From: Porphyrobacter sp. ULC335 | Lineage (GTDB): Bacteria > Pseudomonadota > Alphaproteobacteria > Sphingomonadales > Sphingomonadaceae | Direction: 5' to 3' | NCBI RefSeq assembly: GCF_025917005.1 | Contig: NZ_CP078091.1 | Coordinates: 434,001-498,000, forward strand | Length of the DNA stretch: 64,000 nt | In this document: positions 8,144 to 16,950 of the stretch, in pieces | How positions within the stretch are numbered: the stretch's first letter is position 1 | Layout of the letters: each line of letters opens with the position of its first letter | Program-made: the position numbers and the translations under genes | Notes under the pieces: generated by a model | What the model was told of the DNA's origin: nothing | The model's input: only the letters and a program-made list of their open reading frames with translations | Databases searched by the model: none

Positions 8144-8431
8144 TTATTCGGCAGCTTCTTCGGCTTCGGCAGCCACGTTGGCAGCCGCATCGCCGACTTC
8201 GTCAGCGGTCTTCTCGGCGGTTTCGGCTGCACCGTCGGCAGCGGCTTCAACGCCGGCAGCGGTCTGGTCAGCAGCGCCTTCGATGGCGTCGCCGGCGGCG
8301 TCGGCATTGGCTTCGGCGTCTTCGGCCATGGCGTCGACAGCTTCACCGGTTTCGGATTCGGTCTTTTCGCTGCAAGCGGCGAGGCCGAGGGCCGAGGTGG
8401 CGATGGCGGCGGCGAGGATGATCTTGCGCAT
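8144..8431 (-). CDS. Small Ala/Glu-rich lipoprotein, 95 aa
   Basis: MRKIILAAAIATSALGLAAC is a lipoprotein signal with lipobox LAAC (Cys20). The mature 75 residues are almost entirely Ala, Glu, Asp, Gly and Thr with near-heptad helical repeats (AAADGAAETAEKTADEVGDAAANVAAEA), so a long acidic amphipathic helix on the envelope is likely. Similar small lipoproteins are common in sphingomonads and have no known function. It is divergent from polA across a 225-bp gap that holds both promoters but no other gene. Confidence 0.85.
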   Translation of the reverse strand: MRKIILAAAIATSALGLAACSEKTESETGEAVDAMAEDAEANADAAGDAIEGAADQTAAGVEAAADGAAETAEKTADEVGDAAANVAAEAEEAAE

Positions 8432-8656
8432 GATATGAATTCCTTCTTCCTGCAGATGACACGCGACCTGAAAGGGCGCGTCGACCGGCGTTCTCTCTCG
8501 TCCGGTTCACTGGGGAATCTAGGGCCTCATATCTCGGGATACAAGCAGATTAGGGCGTCGCGCCCAAATTTTGCCGTATTTTTGCCACATTTTCGGAAAG
8601 CCGAGATCCCGCGCCAAACCCCTACCCGCGCGCGGCGGCGGATGCTAGCAGACGCC

Positions 8657-11518
8657 ATGTCCGATAAGCAGCACCTCTATCTCGTCGATGGCTCGTCCTA
8701 TATTTTCCGGGCTTACCACCGCCTGCCCCCGCTGACGAACCCGGAAGGGACGCCGGTCGGCGCTGTATATGGCTACACCACAATGCTGTGGAAGCTCGCC
8801 GCCGATCTCGACGAGGCTGAGGGGCCGACCCACCTTGCAGTGATCCTTGATGCCGGATCAATCAGCTTCCGCAACGACATCTACGAGCATTACAAGGCAC
8901 ACCGGCCCGACCCGCCAGAGGATCTCGTCCCGCAATTCCCGCTGATCCGCGATGCCACCCGCGCCTTCAGCCTGCCTTGCATCGAAGTGCCGGGGCTGGA
9001 AGCGGACGATCTGATCGCCACCTATGCCCGCCGCGCGCAGGAGCGGGGTTGGGACGTGACCATCGTTTCCAGCGACAAGGACCTGATGCAGCTCATCGGC
9101 GAGATCGAGACCCCCCACGGTCCGGCGCGCATCGACATGCTCGACACGATGAAGAACCAGCGCATCTGGCTGCCCGAGGTCGAGGAAAAGTTCGGCGTCG
9201 CACCCGAGTTGGTGGGCGATGTGCTGGCGCTGATGGGCGATGCGGTGGACAATGTGCCGGGCATCTTCGGCATCGGCCCCAAGACCGCGTCGAAGCTGAT
9301 TGCCGAACATGGCTCGCTCACCGCGGCGCTGGATTCGGCGCCTGCGATGAAGCCTTCCAAACTGAAGGACCGCCTGATCGAAGGGCGCGCGGATGCGGAA
9401 CTCAGCAAGGTGCTGGTCACGCTGAAGGAGGATTGCGACCTCCCCCAGCCGCTCGATGAAATGGTGCTCGGCCCGGTGCCGCCCGAGCCGCTCGCTGCAT
9501 TCCTCCAGCACCATGGCTTCACTTCGCTACTGCGGCGGCTTGATGCCGGATCGGGCAGCCCCTCGCGCACGACCGATCTCAACCCGCCCAAGCCGACCAC
9601 ACCCGGCGCCAATGGGGCTTCCGCCAACGGGAGCGGCGAGGGCAACCGCCAGCCTCTGCCCGAGATGCCGCCGGTCGAGCACTCTGCCTATGAGACGGTG
9701 CAGACGATGGAACGGCTGGCCGCGTGGATTGCCCGCGCTGCCGCCGCGCGGCGGGTGGCGGTCGATACCGAAACCACCTCGCTCGATGCGATGCGCGCCG
9801 ATCTGGTCGGGGTCAGCCTTGCGCTCGGCCCGAATGACGCGTGCTACATTCCCCTGGGCCATGGCGGCAGCGATATGTTTGCCGAAAAGCCCGAGCAGGT
9901 GCCCAAGGCCGAGGCCATCGCCGCGCTGAAGCCGCTGCTGGAGGACGAGGCCCTCCTCAAGATCTTCCAGAACGGCAAGTATGATCTCAACGTGCTGGCG
10001 CGGCAGGGGATCGCGGTCAGCCCGATCGACGATACGATGGTGATCAGCTTCGCGCTCGACGCCGGGCGCGGCGAGGAGGGCATGGGGGGCGGCCACGGGA
10101 TGGACGAGCTGAGCCAGCGCCACCTTGGTCACACCCCGATCCCGTTCAAGGACCTGTGCGGCACCGGCAAGAAGACGATCAGCTTTGCCGAAGTCCCGCT
10201 CGACCGCGCCACCGCCTACGCCGCCGAGGATGCGGACGTGACCTGGCGGCTCCATGCGCACCTCAAGCCGCGGCTGGCGGTGGAGGGGGGCAGTCGGGTC
10301 TATGAACGCGTCGACCGTCCGCTGATCCCCGTGGTTGCCGCAATGGAGCGTGAAGGCATCCGGGTCGACCGCGCGCGGCTCGCCAAACTGTCCGAGGAAT
10401 TCGCCCGCGAGATCGGTCGGCTGGAAGGCGAAATCCACGTTGTCGCCGGGCAGGAATTCACCGTCGGCAGCCCCAAGCAGCTGGGCGACATCCTGTTCGA
10501 CAAGCTTGGCTACAAGGGCGGCAAGAAGGGCAAGAGCGGGCAGTATTCCACCGACGTTTCGGTGCTGGAAAAGCTCGCAGGCGAAGGCGCGCCGATAGCG
10601 CGGCTGGTGCTGGAATGGCGGCAGCTCTCCAAGCTCAAATCGACCTATACCGATGCGCTTCAGCAGGCGATCAACCCCGATACGGGGCGGGTCCATACCA
10701 GCTACAGCCTTGTCGGCGCGCAGACCGGGCGGTTGTCCTCGACCGATCCGAACCTGCAGAACATCCCGATCCGCACCGCCATCGGCCGCCAGATCCGCGA
10801 GGCCTTTGTGCCGGAACCCGGCAATGTGCTGCTGGCGGCGGACTATTCGCAGATAGAACTGCGGCTCGCCGCGCATATGGCCGATGTCGACAGCCTGAAG
10901 GAAGCCTTCGCCCACGGCGAGGACATCCACGCCCGCACCGCCCGCGAAATGTTCGGCGAAGTCACCCGTGACACCCGCGCCCGCGCCAAGACGATCAACT
11001 TCGCGATCCTCTACGGCATCAGCCGCTGGGGCCTCGCCGCGCGGCTGGAAGTGCCGCCGGAAGAGGCGCAGGCCATGATCGACACCTATTTCCAGCGCTT
11101 CCCCGGCATCCAGCGTTACATCCACGAGACGCTCGAAAGCGTGCGGGCCAAGGGCTATTCGGAGACATTGTTCGGCCGCAAGACTTGGTTCCCGCGGATC
11201 AATTCCAAGAACCAGGCCGAACGGCAGGGGTCAGAGCGCGCCGCGATCAACGCGCCGATCCAGGGGACCAGCGCCGACATTATCAAGCGTGCCATGGCGC
11301 GGATGCTCCCGGCGCTGGCGGACGCAGGCCTGCACGATGTGCGGATGCTGTTGCAGGTGCACGACGAATTGGTGTTCGAACTGCCCGAAGGCCGGGTGGA
11401 GGCCGCGACCCCGATTATCCGTCAGGTGATGGCCGAAGCGGCGCTGCCATCGGTGGAGCTGACCGTGCCGCTCGGCGTCGATATCGGCACCGGATTGAGC
11501 TGGGACGCGGCGCATTAG
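8657..11518 (+). CDS. polA: DNA polymerase I
   Basis: Fills gaps in DNA repair and removes RNA primers of Okazaki fragments. It has 953 residues in three domains. The N-terminal 5'-3' exonuclease covers about 1-300. A proofreading 3'-5' exonuclease starts near 350, with all three motifs intact: DTETTS from about 370, then FQNGKYDLN and YAAEDADVT. The polymerase domain carries DPNLQNIPIRT, DYSQIELRL (Asp at about 729) and QVHDELVFE (His at about 902). I chose the start MSDKQHLYLVDGSS because it matches the family N terminus; the open frame runs 74 codons further upstream through low-quality sequence. Unlike some relatives, proofreading looks functional. Confidence 0.98.
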   Translation: MSDKQHLYLVDGSSYIFRAYHRLPPLTNPEGTPVGAVYGYTTMLWKLAADLDEAEGPTHLAVILDAGSISFRNDIYEHYKAHRPDPPEDLVPQFPLIRDATRAFSLPCIEVPGLEADDLIATYARRAQERGWDVTIVSSDKDLMQLIGEIETPHGPARIDMLDTMKNQRIWLPEVEEKFGVAPELVGDVLALMGDAVDNVPGIFGIGPKTASKLIAEHGSLTAALDSAPAMKPSKLKDRLIEGRADAELSKVLVTLKEDCDLPQPLDEMVLGPVPPEPLAAFLQHHGFTSLLRRLDAGSGSPSRTTDLNPPKPTTPGANGASANGSGEGNRQPLPEMPPVEHSAYETVQTMERLAAWIARAAAARRVAVDTETTSLDAMRADLVGVSLALGPNDACYIPLGHGGSDMFAEKPEQVPKAEAIAALKPLLEDEALLKIFQNGKYDLNVLARQGIAVSPIDDTMVISFALDAGRGEEGMGGGHGMDELSQRHLGHTPIPFKDLCGTGKKTISFAEVPLDRATAYAAEDADVTWRLHAHLKPRLAVEGGSRVYERVDRPLIPVVAAMEREGIRVDRARLAKLSEEFAREIGRLEGEIHVVAGQEFTVGSPKQLGDILFDKLGYKGGKKGKSGQYSTDVSVLEKLAGEGAPIARLVLEWRQLSKLKSTYTDALQQAINPDTGRVHTSYSLVGAQTGRLSSTDPNLQNIPIRTAIGRQIREAFVPEPGNVLLAADYSQIELRLAAHMADVDSLKEAFAHGEDIHARTAREMFGEVTRDTRARAKTINFAILYGISRWGLAARLEVPPEEAQAMIDTYFQRFPGIQRYIHETLESVRAKGYSETLFGRKTWFPRINSKNQAERQGSERAAINAPIQGTSADIIKRAMARMLPALADAGLHDVRMLLQVHDELVFELPEGRVEAATPIIRQVMAEAALPSVELTVPLGVDIGTGLSWDAAH

Positions 11519-11540
11519 CACAGAGCAGGTTTGCTGCGGG

Positions 11541-11573
11541 TTAGACCCAGGCTAGACCCCCTCTACACCCCGC
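11541..11573. repeat. Short TAGACCC repeats after polA
   Basis: Two TAGACCC units and a degenerate third (TCTACACCCC) lie within 33 bp, just after the polA stop. The same motif, inverted (GGGGTCTA), is repeated next to the second parS site at 37012-37064. Confidence 0.6.
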
Positions 11574-11583
11574 CTCCGTTCGC

Positions 11584-11663
11584 CCTGAGCTTGTCGAAGG
11601 GCCGCATTTTCTTGCTCCTCGCACCGCGGCGGGAAGAAAGAACGGTCCTTCGACAAGCTCAGG
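11584..11663. repeat. Inverted repeat, extragenic palindrome
   Basis: CCTGAGCTTGTCGAAGG at 11584-11600 is perfectly complementary to CCTTCGACAAGCTCAGG at 11647-11663 (17-bp arms, 46-bp loop). It is a dispersed extragenic element of a kind abundant in Sphingomonadales, lying in the convergent gap between polA and the AAA ATPase gene. Confidence 0.85.
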
Positions 11664-11680
11664 ATGAACGGGATGAGCAA

Positions 11681-11696
11681 TGTTTCACGTGAAACA
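11681..11696. other. parS: parS chromosome-partition site 1
   Basis: TGTTTCACGTGAAACA is a perfect 16-bp palindrome that matches the conserved bacterial parS consensus bound by ParB. The palindrome extends one AT pair or two on each side. It lies in the gap between convergent polA and the AAA ATPase gene. An identical copy is at 36975-36990. ParB would load here and spread, so this places the window in the origin-proximal part of a chromosome; parA and parB themselves are not in the window. Confidence 0.88.
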
Positions 11697-11707
11697 TTTC
11701 GCGAACA

Positions 11708-14014
11708 TCAATCGTGCTTCCGCTCCCGCGTCGGCTTGAGCATGTCAGGCGAGAAGAACCCGATCGGCTGCACCGCAGCGGCGCGCTTCTTCAACTCGCC
11801 GCGCATTTTCTTGTACTCGTCCTCCATCTCGGCCGTCACGGTCGCGCGCGAATCCTTCAGCGCTGCGTCAAAATCGCGGCCCTCGACGGTGCTGACTTCG
11901 CTGCCCACACGGCGCAGCGCGGCAAGCCCGGCGCGGCGCACGAGGTCTTCTAGGTCGGCGCCGGTGAAACGCTCGGTCTGCGCCGCCATCGCCGCCAGAT
12001 CGACGTCATCGCCCAGCGGCATCTTGTCGGTGTGAATGCCCAGAATATGCTCGCGCCCCGCCTTGTCCGGGGTGCCGACATAAACCAGCTCGTCAAACCG
12101 ACCCGGTCGTAGCAGCGCCGGATCGACCAGCGTCGGACGGTTGGTCGCGCCGATCACCACCACCGATTGCAGCTCCTCCAGCCCGTCCATTTCGGCGAGG
12201 ATGGTGTTGACCACGCGGCCCGTGACTTGCGGCTCGCCCTGCCCTGACCCGCGCGCGGGAACCAGCGAATCGATCTCGTCGATGAACACGACACAGGGCG
12301 CGACCGCGCGGGCGCGGGCGAAAAGGCGGGCGATCTGCTGCTCGCTCTCGCCGTACCATTTCGACAGCAAGTCGCTCGATTTCATCGAGATGAAGTTCGC
12401 TTCTGCCTCCTTGGCGACAGCCTTGGCCAGCAGGGTCTTGCCGGTGCCGGGCGGGCCGTAGAGCAGGAAGCCCTTCGCCGGGCGAATGCCGAGGCGGCGG
12501 AAGGCATCGGGGTTCTTGAGGGGCAGCTCGATCCCCTCCTTGAGCTTGTCGATCGCCTCGCCCGCGCCGCCAATATCGCTCCAGGCGACATTCGGCACCT
12601 GCACCATCACTTCGCGCATCGCCGAGGGTTGGACGCGCTTGAGCGCCGCGAGGAAATCGTCGCGCGAAACGCACAGGTCTTCGAGCACTTCGGGCGGAAT
12701 CGTGCGTTCATCGAGATCGAGACGCGGCATGATCCGGCGCACCGCTTCGATGGCGGCTTCCCGTGCCAGAGCGGCAATATCCGCACCGACAAAGCCGTGG
12801 GTGACGCGGGCGAGTTCATCGAGATCGACCGCACTTTCGAGCGGCATCCCGCGGGTGTGAATGGCGAGAATCTCGCGCCGCCCGCGCTGGTCGGGGACGC
12901 CGATCACGATCTCTCGGTCGAACCGGCCCGGACGGCGCAGCGCCTCGTCAATCGCGTCGGGGCGATTGGTGGCGGCGATCACCACGAGGTTGGCGCGCTT
13001 CTCCAACCCGTCCATCAGGGTGAGCAGCTGGGCGACAAGACGTTTTTCCGCCTCGCCCGGCACCTGCGTGCGCTTGGGCGCGATCGAGTCGATCTCGTCG
13101 ATGAAGATGATCGCAGGCGCAGCGCGGCTCGCCTCCTCGAACACTTCGCGCAGGCGCTTTTCGCTCTCGCCATAGCCCGATCCCATGATTTCCGGGCCGT
13201 TGATGGTGAAGAATTCGGCGTCGCTCTCATTGGCGACCGCCTGCGCGAGGCGGGTCTTGCCGGTGCCCGGCGGGCCGTGGAGCAACACGCCCTTGGGCGG
13301 CTCTACGCCGAGGCGGATGAACAGTTCGGGGTAGCGGAGCGGCAGCTCGACCATCTCGCGCAGCGCGCGGATGGTGTCCTCCATTCCGCCGACGTCGTCG
13401 TAGTTGACGACCGCCCGGCCATCGCGCGGTTCCTCGAACTCGGCGCGCAATTCGACCTCGGTGTTCTCGTCGATATGGACGATGCCCTTCGGGCTGGTCG
13501 AGGCAACGGTCAGGCGGATTTGGGTCAAGGCATAGGCTGGCGCGCGCAAGAGCTGGCGCACATCGGCAGGCATGTTCTGCACCGGCTGCTGTCCGGTCGT
13601 CGCCACCAGATCGCCCGCCACCAGCGGCCGGCGGAAGAAGTTGCGCTTCAACGCCTGGGTCGGCCCCTGAAGACGCATCTCGCGCTGGGCGGGAGCGAAG
13701 ACCACGCGTGTGGCTGGGCGCGATTCGCCGCGCGCGATCTCGACATGCTCACCCGATCCGCCCTGCGCATTGCCGCGCTGCAGCCCGTCGAGCCGCACCA
13801 CGTCGAGCGCGTCGTCTTCAGGATAGGCGGCCATGGCGATCGCGGCCGTCACGCGCTTGCCGCGGATTTCGACCACATCACCTTCGGTAATTCCGAGCTT
13901 CTGGAACGCCGAACGGGGGATTCGGGCGATCCCCGCGCCGGATTCCTCCTGACGGGCAGGCGCGACCTGTAGCCGCACGGTGCGGGTCGGAGTGGCGGTT
14001 TCGGCGTCGGCCAT
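11708..14014 (-). CDS. CDC48/p97-family AAA ATPase
   Basis: 768 residues with the full Cdc48 plan: an N-terminal double-psi-barrel substrate domain (about 10-190), then two AAA modules. Walker A motifs GPPGTGKT are near 246 (D1) and 517 (D2), and Walker B motifs read IIFIDEIDSIAP and VVFIDEIDSLVP. Such hexameric unfoldases are typical of archaea and eukaryotes and occur in a limited range of bacteria, including this order. The role is probably protein unfolding or remodelling; the partners are unknown. I chose the start MADAETATP because the upstream 21 codons run into a region without coding character. It is preceded at 14164-14236 by a candidate small RNA on the same strand. Confidence 0.93.
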   Translation of the reverse strand: MADAETATPTRTVRLQVAPARQEESGAGIARIPRSAFQKLGITEGDVVEIRGKRVTAAIAMAAYPEDDALDVVRLDGLQRGNAQGGSGEHVEIARGESRPATRVVFAPAQREMRLQGPTQALKRNFFRRPLVAGDLVATTGQQPVQNMPADVRQLLRAPAYALTQIRLTVASTSPKGIVHIDENTEVELRAEFEEPRDGRAVVNYDDVGGMEDTIRALREMVELPLRYPELFIRLGVEPPKGVLLHGPPGTGKTRLAQAVANESDAEFFTINGPEIMGSGYGESEKRLREVFEEASRAAPAIIFIDEIDSIAPKRTQVPGEAEKRLVAQLLTLMDGLEKRANLVVIAATNRPDAIDEALRRPGRFDREIVIGVPDQRGRREILAIHTRGMPLESAVDLDELARVTHGFVGADIAALAREAAIEAVRRIMPRLDLDERTIPPEVLEDLCVSRDDFLAALKRVQPSAMREVMVQVPNVAWSDIGGAGEAIDKLKEGIELPLKNPDAFRRLGIRPAKGFLLYGPPGTGKTLLAKAVAKEAEANFISMKSSDLLSKWYGESEQQIARLFARARAVAPCVVFIDEIDSLVPARGSGQGEPQVTGRVVNTILAEMDGLEELQSVVVIGATNRPTLVDPALLRPGRFDELVYVGTPDKAGREHILGIHTDKMPLGDDVDLAAMAAQTERFTGADLEDLVRRAGLAALRRVGSEVSTVEGRDFDAALKDSRATVTAEMEDEYKKMRGELKKRAAAVQPIGFFSPDMLKPTRERKHD

Positions 14015-14163
14015 CGTGGGCGTTCCTGTGCAAGCGACTATCGGGTCTGCGAAACCGATAGCTAGGAACAGCGCCAATCGAATGCAATCTGCGGGCGGCG
14101 CAAGGGGGCGTGCTCACTGCAGCCATACCGTCACACTCCGCTGCCAGAGGTTTGCGTCGGGCG

Positions 14164-14236
14164 AAAAAAAGCCCGGCACTGGGCCGGGCTTTGAAAGTTT
14201 GGGAGAGGATGCCTGAAAGGCACCTTTCAAATGCCG
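14164..14236 (-). ncRNA. Candidate small RNA, suhB/MmgR-like
   Basis: Reading leftwards from about 14236, a 7-bp hairpin (TGAAAGG-TG-CCTTTCA, 14213-14228) is followed by single-stranded CATCCTCTCCCAAACTTTC, with an anti-Shine-Dalgarno-like CCTCTCC. It ends in a strong terminator hairpin (arms 14183-14192 and 14168-14177) with seven U. No ORF uses this terminator. The layout and the loop sequence resemble the alphaproteobacterial suhB/MmgR (alpha-r8) family as I remember it. The remaining gap to 14532 shows no gene; it contains the promoter region of the downstream operon. Confidence 0.5.
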
Positions 14237-14532
14237 CAACTCAGGCGATTGTGCAAGTGCGAAAGCAGCCCAATTGGTTGCAAAGACCGCAACAGACTCG
14301 CGATTATGTGCCGTTTCATGCGCAAACTTGCATATTTCTGCCCAATCGCGCGGCATTCGCTTAAAGATTGAGCAGATTTTTGCCGTGTTACCGTTTTGCG
14401 ACGCAACATGAACCGCGATTCGACTTGGCGACTCGCGCGGGCGTGACAGCGCCCCCCGAACGCACTAATCAGAGGATCGATCCCGCAGGAGGGATTGTCC
14501 TTGCTCGACACAATAAGAGGCAGTCAGGCCCG

Positions 14533-15255
14533 ATGACCAAGCTTTACCCCGACGCCAACAGCGCACTTGCTGGTGTGCTGCGCGACGACATGCTGATCGC
14601 TGCCGGGGGCTTTGGCCTGTGCGGCCTTCCCGAACGGCTGCTTGATGCGATTCGCGATTCGGGCGTCGGCGGCCTGACCTTCGCCAGCAACAATGCCGGG
14701 ATCGACAACGAAGGCATCGGCAAGTTGCTGCGCACCCGTCAGGTCAGAAAGATGATCAGCTCCTATGTCGGCGAGAACAAGGAGTTCGAGCGGCAATATC
14801 TGGCGGGCGAGCTCGAAGTCGAATTCTGTCCGCAAGGCACGCTGGCCGAGCGGATGCGGGCGGGCGGCGCGGGTATTCCCGGCTTCTACACCCGCACCGG
14901 CGTCGGCACCGAAGTTGCCAAGGGGAAGGAACACAAGGACTTCCCCGATCGCGACGGGGTGATGCAGACCTATATCCTCGAACACGGTATCTTTGCCGAC
15001 CTTGCCATCATCAAGGCGTGGAAGGCGGACGAGACAGGCAATCTGGTGTTCCGCAAGACCGCGCGCAACTTCAACCTGCCCGCAGCAACCTGCGGCAGGA
15101 TCTGCGTTGCCGAAGTCGAGGAGGTGGTACCGGCAGGCGCACTTGATCCTGACCAGATCCATCTGGCAGGCGTGTTCGTTAACCGGATCGTGCTGGGCGC
15201 GCCCTACGACAAGAAGATAGAATTCCGCACCGTTCGGGAGAGGGAGACGGCGTGA
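14533..15255 (+). CDS. scoA: 3-oxoacid CoA-transferase subunit A
   Basis: Alpha subunit of a succinyl-CoA:3-oxoacid or acetoacetate CoA-transferase, which moves CoA to acetoacetate for ketone-body or short-chain-acid use. It has 240 residues. Family motifs are DDMLIAAGGFGLCGLPERLLDA near the start, FASNNAGIDNEGIG and GGAGIPGFYTRTGVGTEVAKGKE. I chose the ATG at 14533 over the longer open frame because it begins at the family N terminus. Its partner subunit B is at 16951, with two unrelated genes in between. Its stop overlaps the next gene's ATG. Confidence 0.93.
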   Translation: MTKLYPDANSALAGVLRDDMLIAAGGFGLCGLPERLLDAIRDSGVGGLTFASNNAGIDNEGIGKLLRTRQVRKMISSYVGENKEFERQYLAGELEVEFCPQGTLAERMRAGGAGIPGFYTRTGVGTEVAKGKEHKDFPDRDGVMQTYILEHGIFADLAIIKAWKADETGNLVFRKTARNFNLPAATCGRICVAEVEEVVPAGALDPDQIHLAGVFVNRIVLGAPYDKKIEFRTVRERETA

Positions 15256-16283
15256 TGAACAAGAAGCTTGCCTTGATGCCACTGGTGCTGCTGGCGGGGA
15301 CGTCGCTTTCGGGCTGCATCGCGGCGGCCATTCCGGCGATCGCCGGATCGGCGATGGTCGGATCACGGGTGGTCGACGGAGATGGCAAGGAGGCTGCGGC
15401 CAAGCCCGCCCCTGTGGCGGCGGTACCAGCACCGAAACCGGCCCCAGCCCCTGCGCCGGTCCAGCCCAAGCCGGCCCCTGTGCCAACGGTGACGCTGGTC
15501 CCGGTGCCGCCTGCGCCTGCGCCCGCGCCTGTTCCGGCACCCACACCGCGTCCGGTTGCCATTCCCGCTCCGGCTCCCGCTCCGGTAATTGCTTCTGCTC
15601 CGGTAATCGCTCCGGCACCCGCACCCGTTGCCGCAGCGGTTGTACCGGCAGCCACCCCTGCGGCGCGCCCGGCGCTGCCAGCGGTTGCGTCCTATCCCGA
15701 TCCTGACCGTCCGCTCCCGCCCGAACAGGCCGGTTTCGCCCGCTTCGTGCGCTATGGCCACGCCTCCGCGCGCGGCGCGGCGGGCGGGGCCGATCTGCCC
15801 TCGGCGGTCCTCACCGACCCGGTCGCGCTCGATGGCAAGCGCCGCCGCTGTGCGGTGGGCGAGCAGCTGGTGGCGGTGATCGATCTCGACCCGGCGGGCG
15901 GCGTGTTTGCCCCCCCGGCCAACCCTGCCAAGCTGCCCAGTCTGGCGCTTGGTCTTGCTGTGCTGCGCGAAGCGGGCGTGGAGATCGCCTGGCTCTCCGA
16001 CATGCCGGTCAACCAATCGGGCTCGCTGCGGGCGGCGCTGGAGCAATCCGGGCTTGATCCGCGCGGTGAGGATATCATCTCGCTGCGCCGCGATGGCGAG
16101 GATGGCAAACAGCAGCGCAAGGAAAACCTTGCCGGGATCGCCTGCATCGTCGCCATTGCCGGAGACGAGCGTCCGGACTTTGACGAGCGCTTCAAGTATC
16201 TCCTCAACGCCGAAGCGGGCGCGGGTATCGAGCCGCTGATCGGCGACGGCTGGTTCCTGATTGCGCCCTTGCTGGGCAACTGA
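15255..16283 (+). CDS. Proline/alanine-rich lipoprotein with a HAD acid-phosphatase-like domain
   Basis: 342 residues. A lipoprotein signal is followed by LSGC (Cys about 22). A 90-residue Pro/Ala/Val low-complexity stalk spans about 50-150, probably crossing peptidoglycan. The C-terminal domain (about 155-342) resembles the HAD class C acid phosphatase or lipoprotein e(P4) fold: motif I LVAVIDLDP, motif II-like IAWLSDM, a QQRKENLAG segment and AGDERPDFDE as motif IV. Motif I reads DLDPA rather than DxDxT, so catalysis may be altered or lost. The ATG overlaps the scoA stop (TGATG), which shows coupling to the CoA-transferase operon. The biological link is unclear. Confidence 0.75.
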   Translation: MNKKLALMPLVLLAGTSLSGCIAAAIPAIAGSAMVGSRVVDGDGKEAAAKPAPVAAVPAPKPAPAPAPVQPKPAPVPTVTLVPVPPAPAPAPVPAPTPRPVAIPAPAPAPVIASAPVIAPAPAPVAAAVVPAATPAARPALPAVASYPDPDRPLPPEQAGFARFVRYGHASARGAAGGADLPSAVLTDPVALDGKRRRCAVGEQLVAVIDLDPAGGVFAPPANPAKLPSLALGLAVLREAGVEIAWLSDMPVNQSGSLRAALEQSGLDPRGEDIISLRRDGEDGKQQRKENLAGIACIVAIAGDERPDFDERFKYLLNAEAGAGIEPLIGDGWFLIAPLLGN

Positions 16284-16287
16284 CCCG

Positions 16288-16917
16288 GTGATTGCCTCCG
16301 TCCGTCTTCTTGCGCTGCTGGCCGCGCTGGCCGCTGCGTTGCCGCAAGCTGCGGCGGCGGGCAGTGGCGCGCCGACGGATGCCACGCGCCTCAGCCATTC
16401 ACCGTGGTTGGCGCTGCGGTTCGAACAGGGCGGTGCCGAAGTCCCGCTCACTGCAAAGGACATGTTGCGATCCGAGGTTACGCTGAAGCGCGCACCTTTT
16501 TCGATCGTGCTGCCGGTGCGCGGGACTGACGACACCTACTGGATCGCCGCGTGGCGCGACGACAGCATCTTTGCCGCTGCCGAGCCCGAAGCACGCGCAA
16601 ACCCCGAACCCCCCGTTGCGTTGCCACCCTATTTCCTGCCCGGCACTGGCTTTGCCGACACGGCGGCCGGATCGGGCACCCTGATACTGGGCGCCGAGGG
16701 ACACAACCACCTCTACGGGCTGAGGCTCGGTCCCGACTATTACCGCCACGTCTTCAATGTCTCTGCCATCGGCGGCGATGATGCGCGTGGGGAATGGCGC
16801 GAAGACCCGGTCAGCGCCACCAAGGGACCGCTCTACCTCGTCGCCTGGTTCGACGAGGATGGTGACGACATCATGCGTCATGGCGAGTTCGAATTTCTCG
16901 TGCTGCATTTCCGTTAG
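16288..16917 (+). CDS. Exported hypothetical protein, 209 aa
   Basis: Begins with GTG 4 bases after the previous stop. The N terminus MIASVRLLALLAALAAALPQAAAA is a clear signal peptide. The mature part carries segments such as YWIAAWRDDSIF, LILGAEGHNHLYG and DEDGDDIMRHGEFE, the last Asp-rich and possibly calcium-binding. I do not recognise a family. It sits between scoA and scoB with the HAD-like lipoprotein gene, so the two exported proteins may act together. Confidence 0.75.
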   Translation: MIASVRLLALLAALAAALPQAAAAGSGAPTDATRLSHSPWLALRFEQGGAEVPLTAKDMLRSEVTLKRAPFSIVLPVRGTDDTYWIAAWRDDSIFAAAEPEARANPEPPVALPPYFLPGTGFADTAAGSGTLILGAEGHNHLYGLRLGPDYYRHVFNVSAIGGDDARGEWREDPVSATKGPLYLVAWFDEDGDDIMRHGEFEFLVLHFR

Positions 16918-16950
16918 GCTGCAGCCGCAATTTCTCAGGGAGTTTCTTTG

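Noticed and set aside
8435-8656. N-terminal extension of polA by 74 codons
   Set aside because: Unlike any DNA polymerase I N terminus; it includes the promoter region.
9527-11125. A 532-codon minus-strand frame within polA
   Set aside because: Shadow of the polA codon pattern; no motif and no ribosome-binding site.
12629-13972. A 447-codon plus-strand frame opposite the AAA ATPase gene
   Set aside because: Composition is that of a codon shadow; the minus-strand gene carries both Walker motifs.
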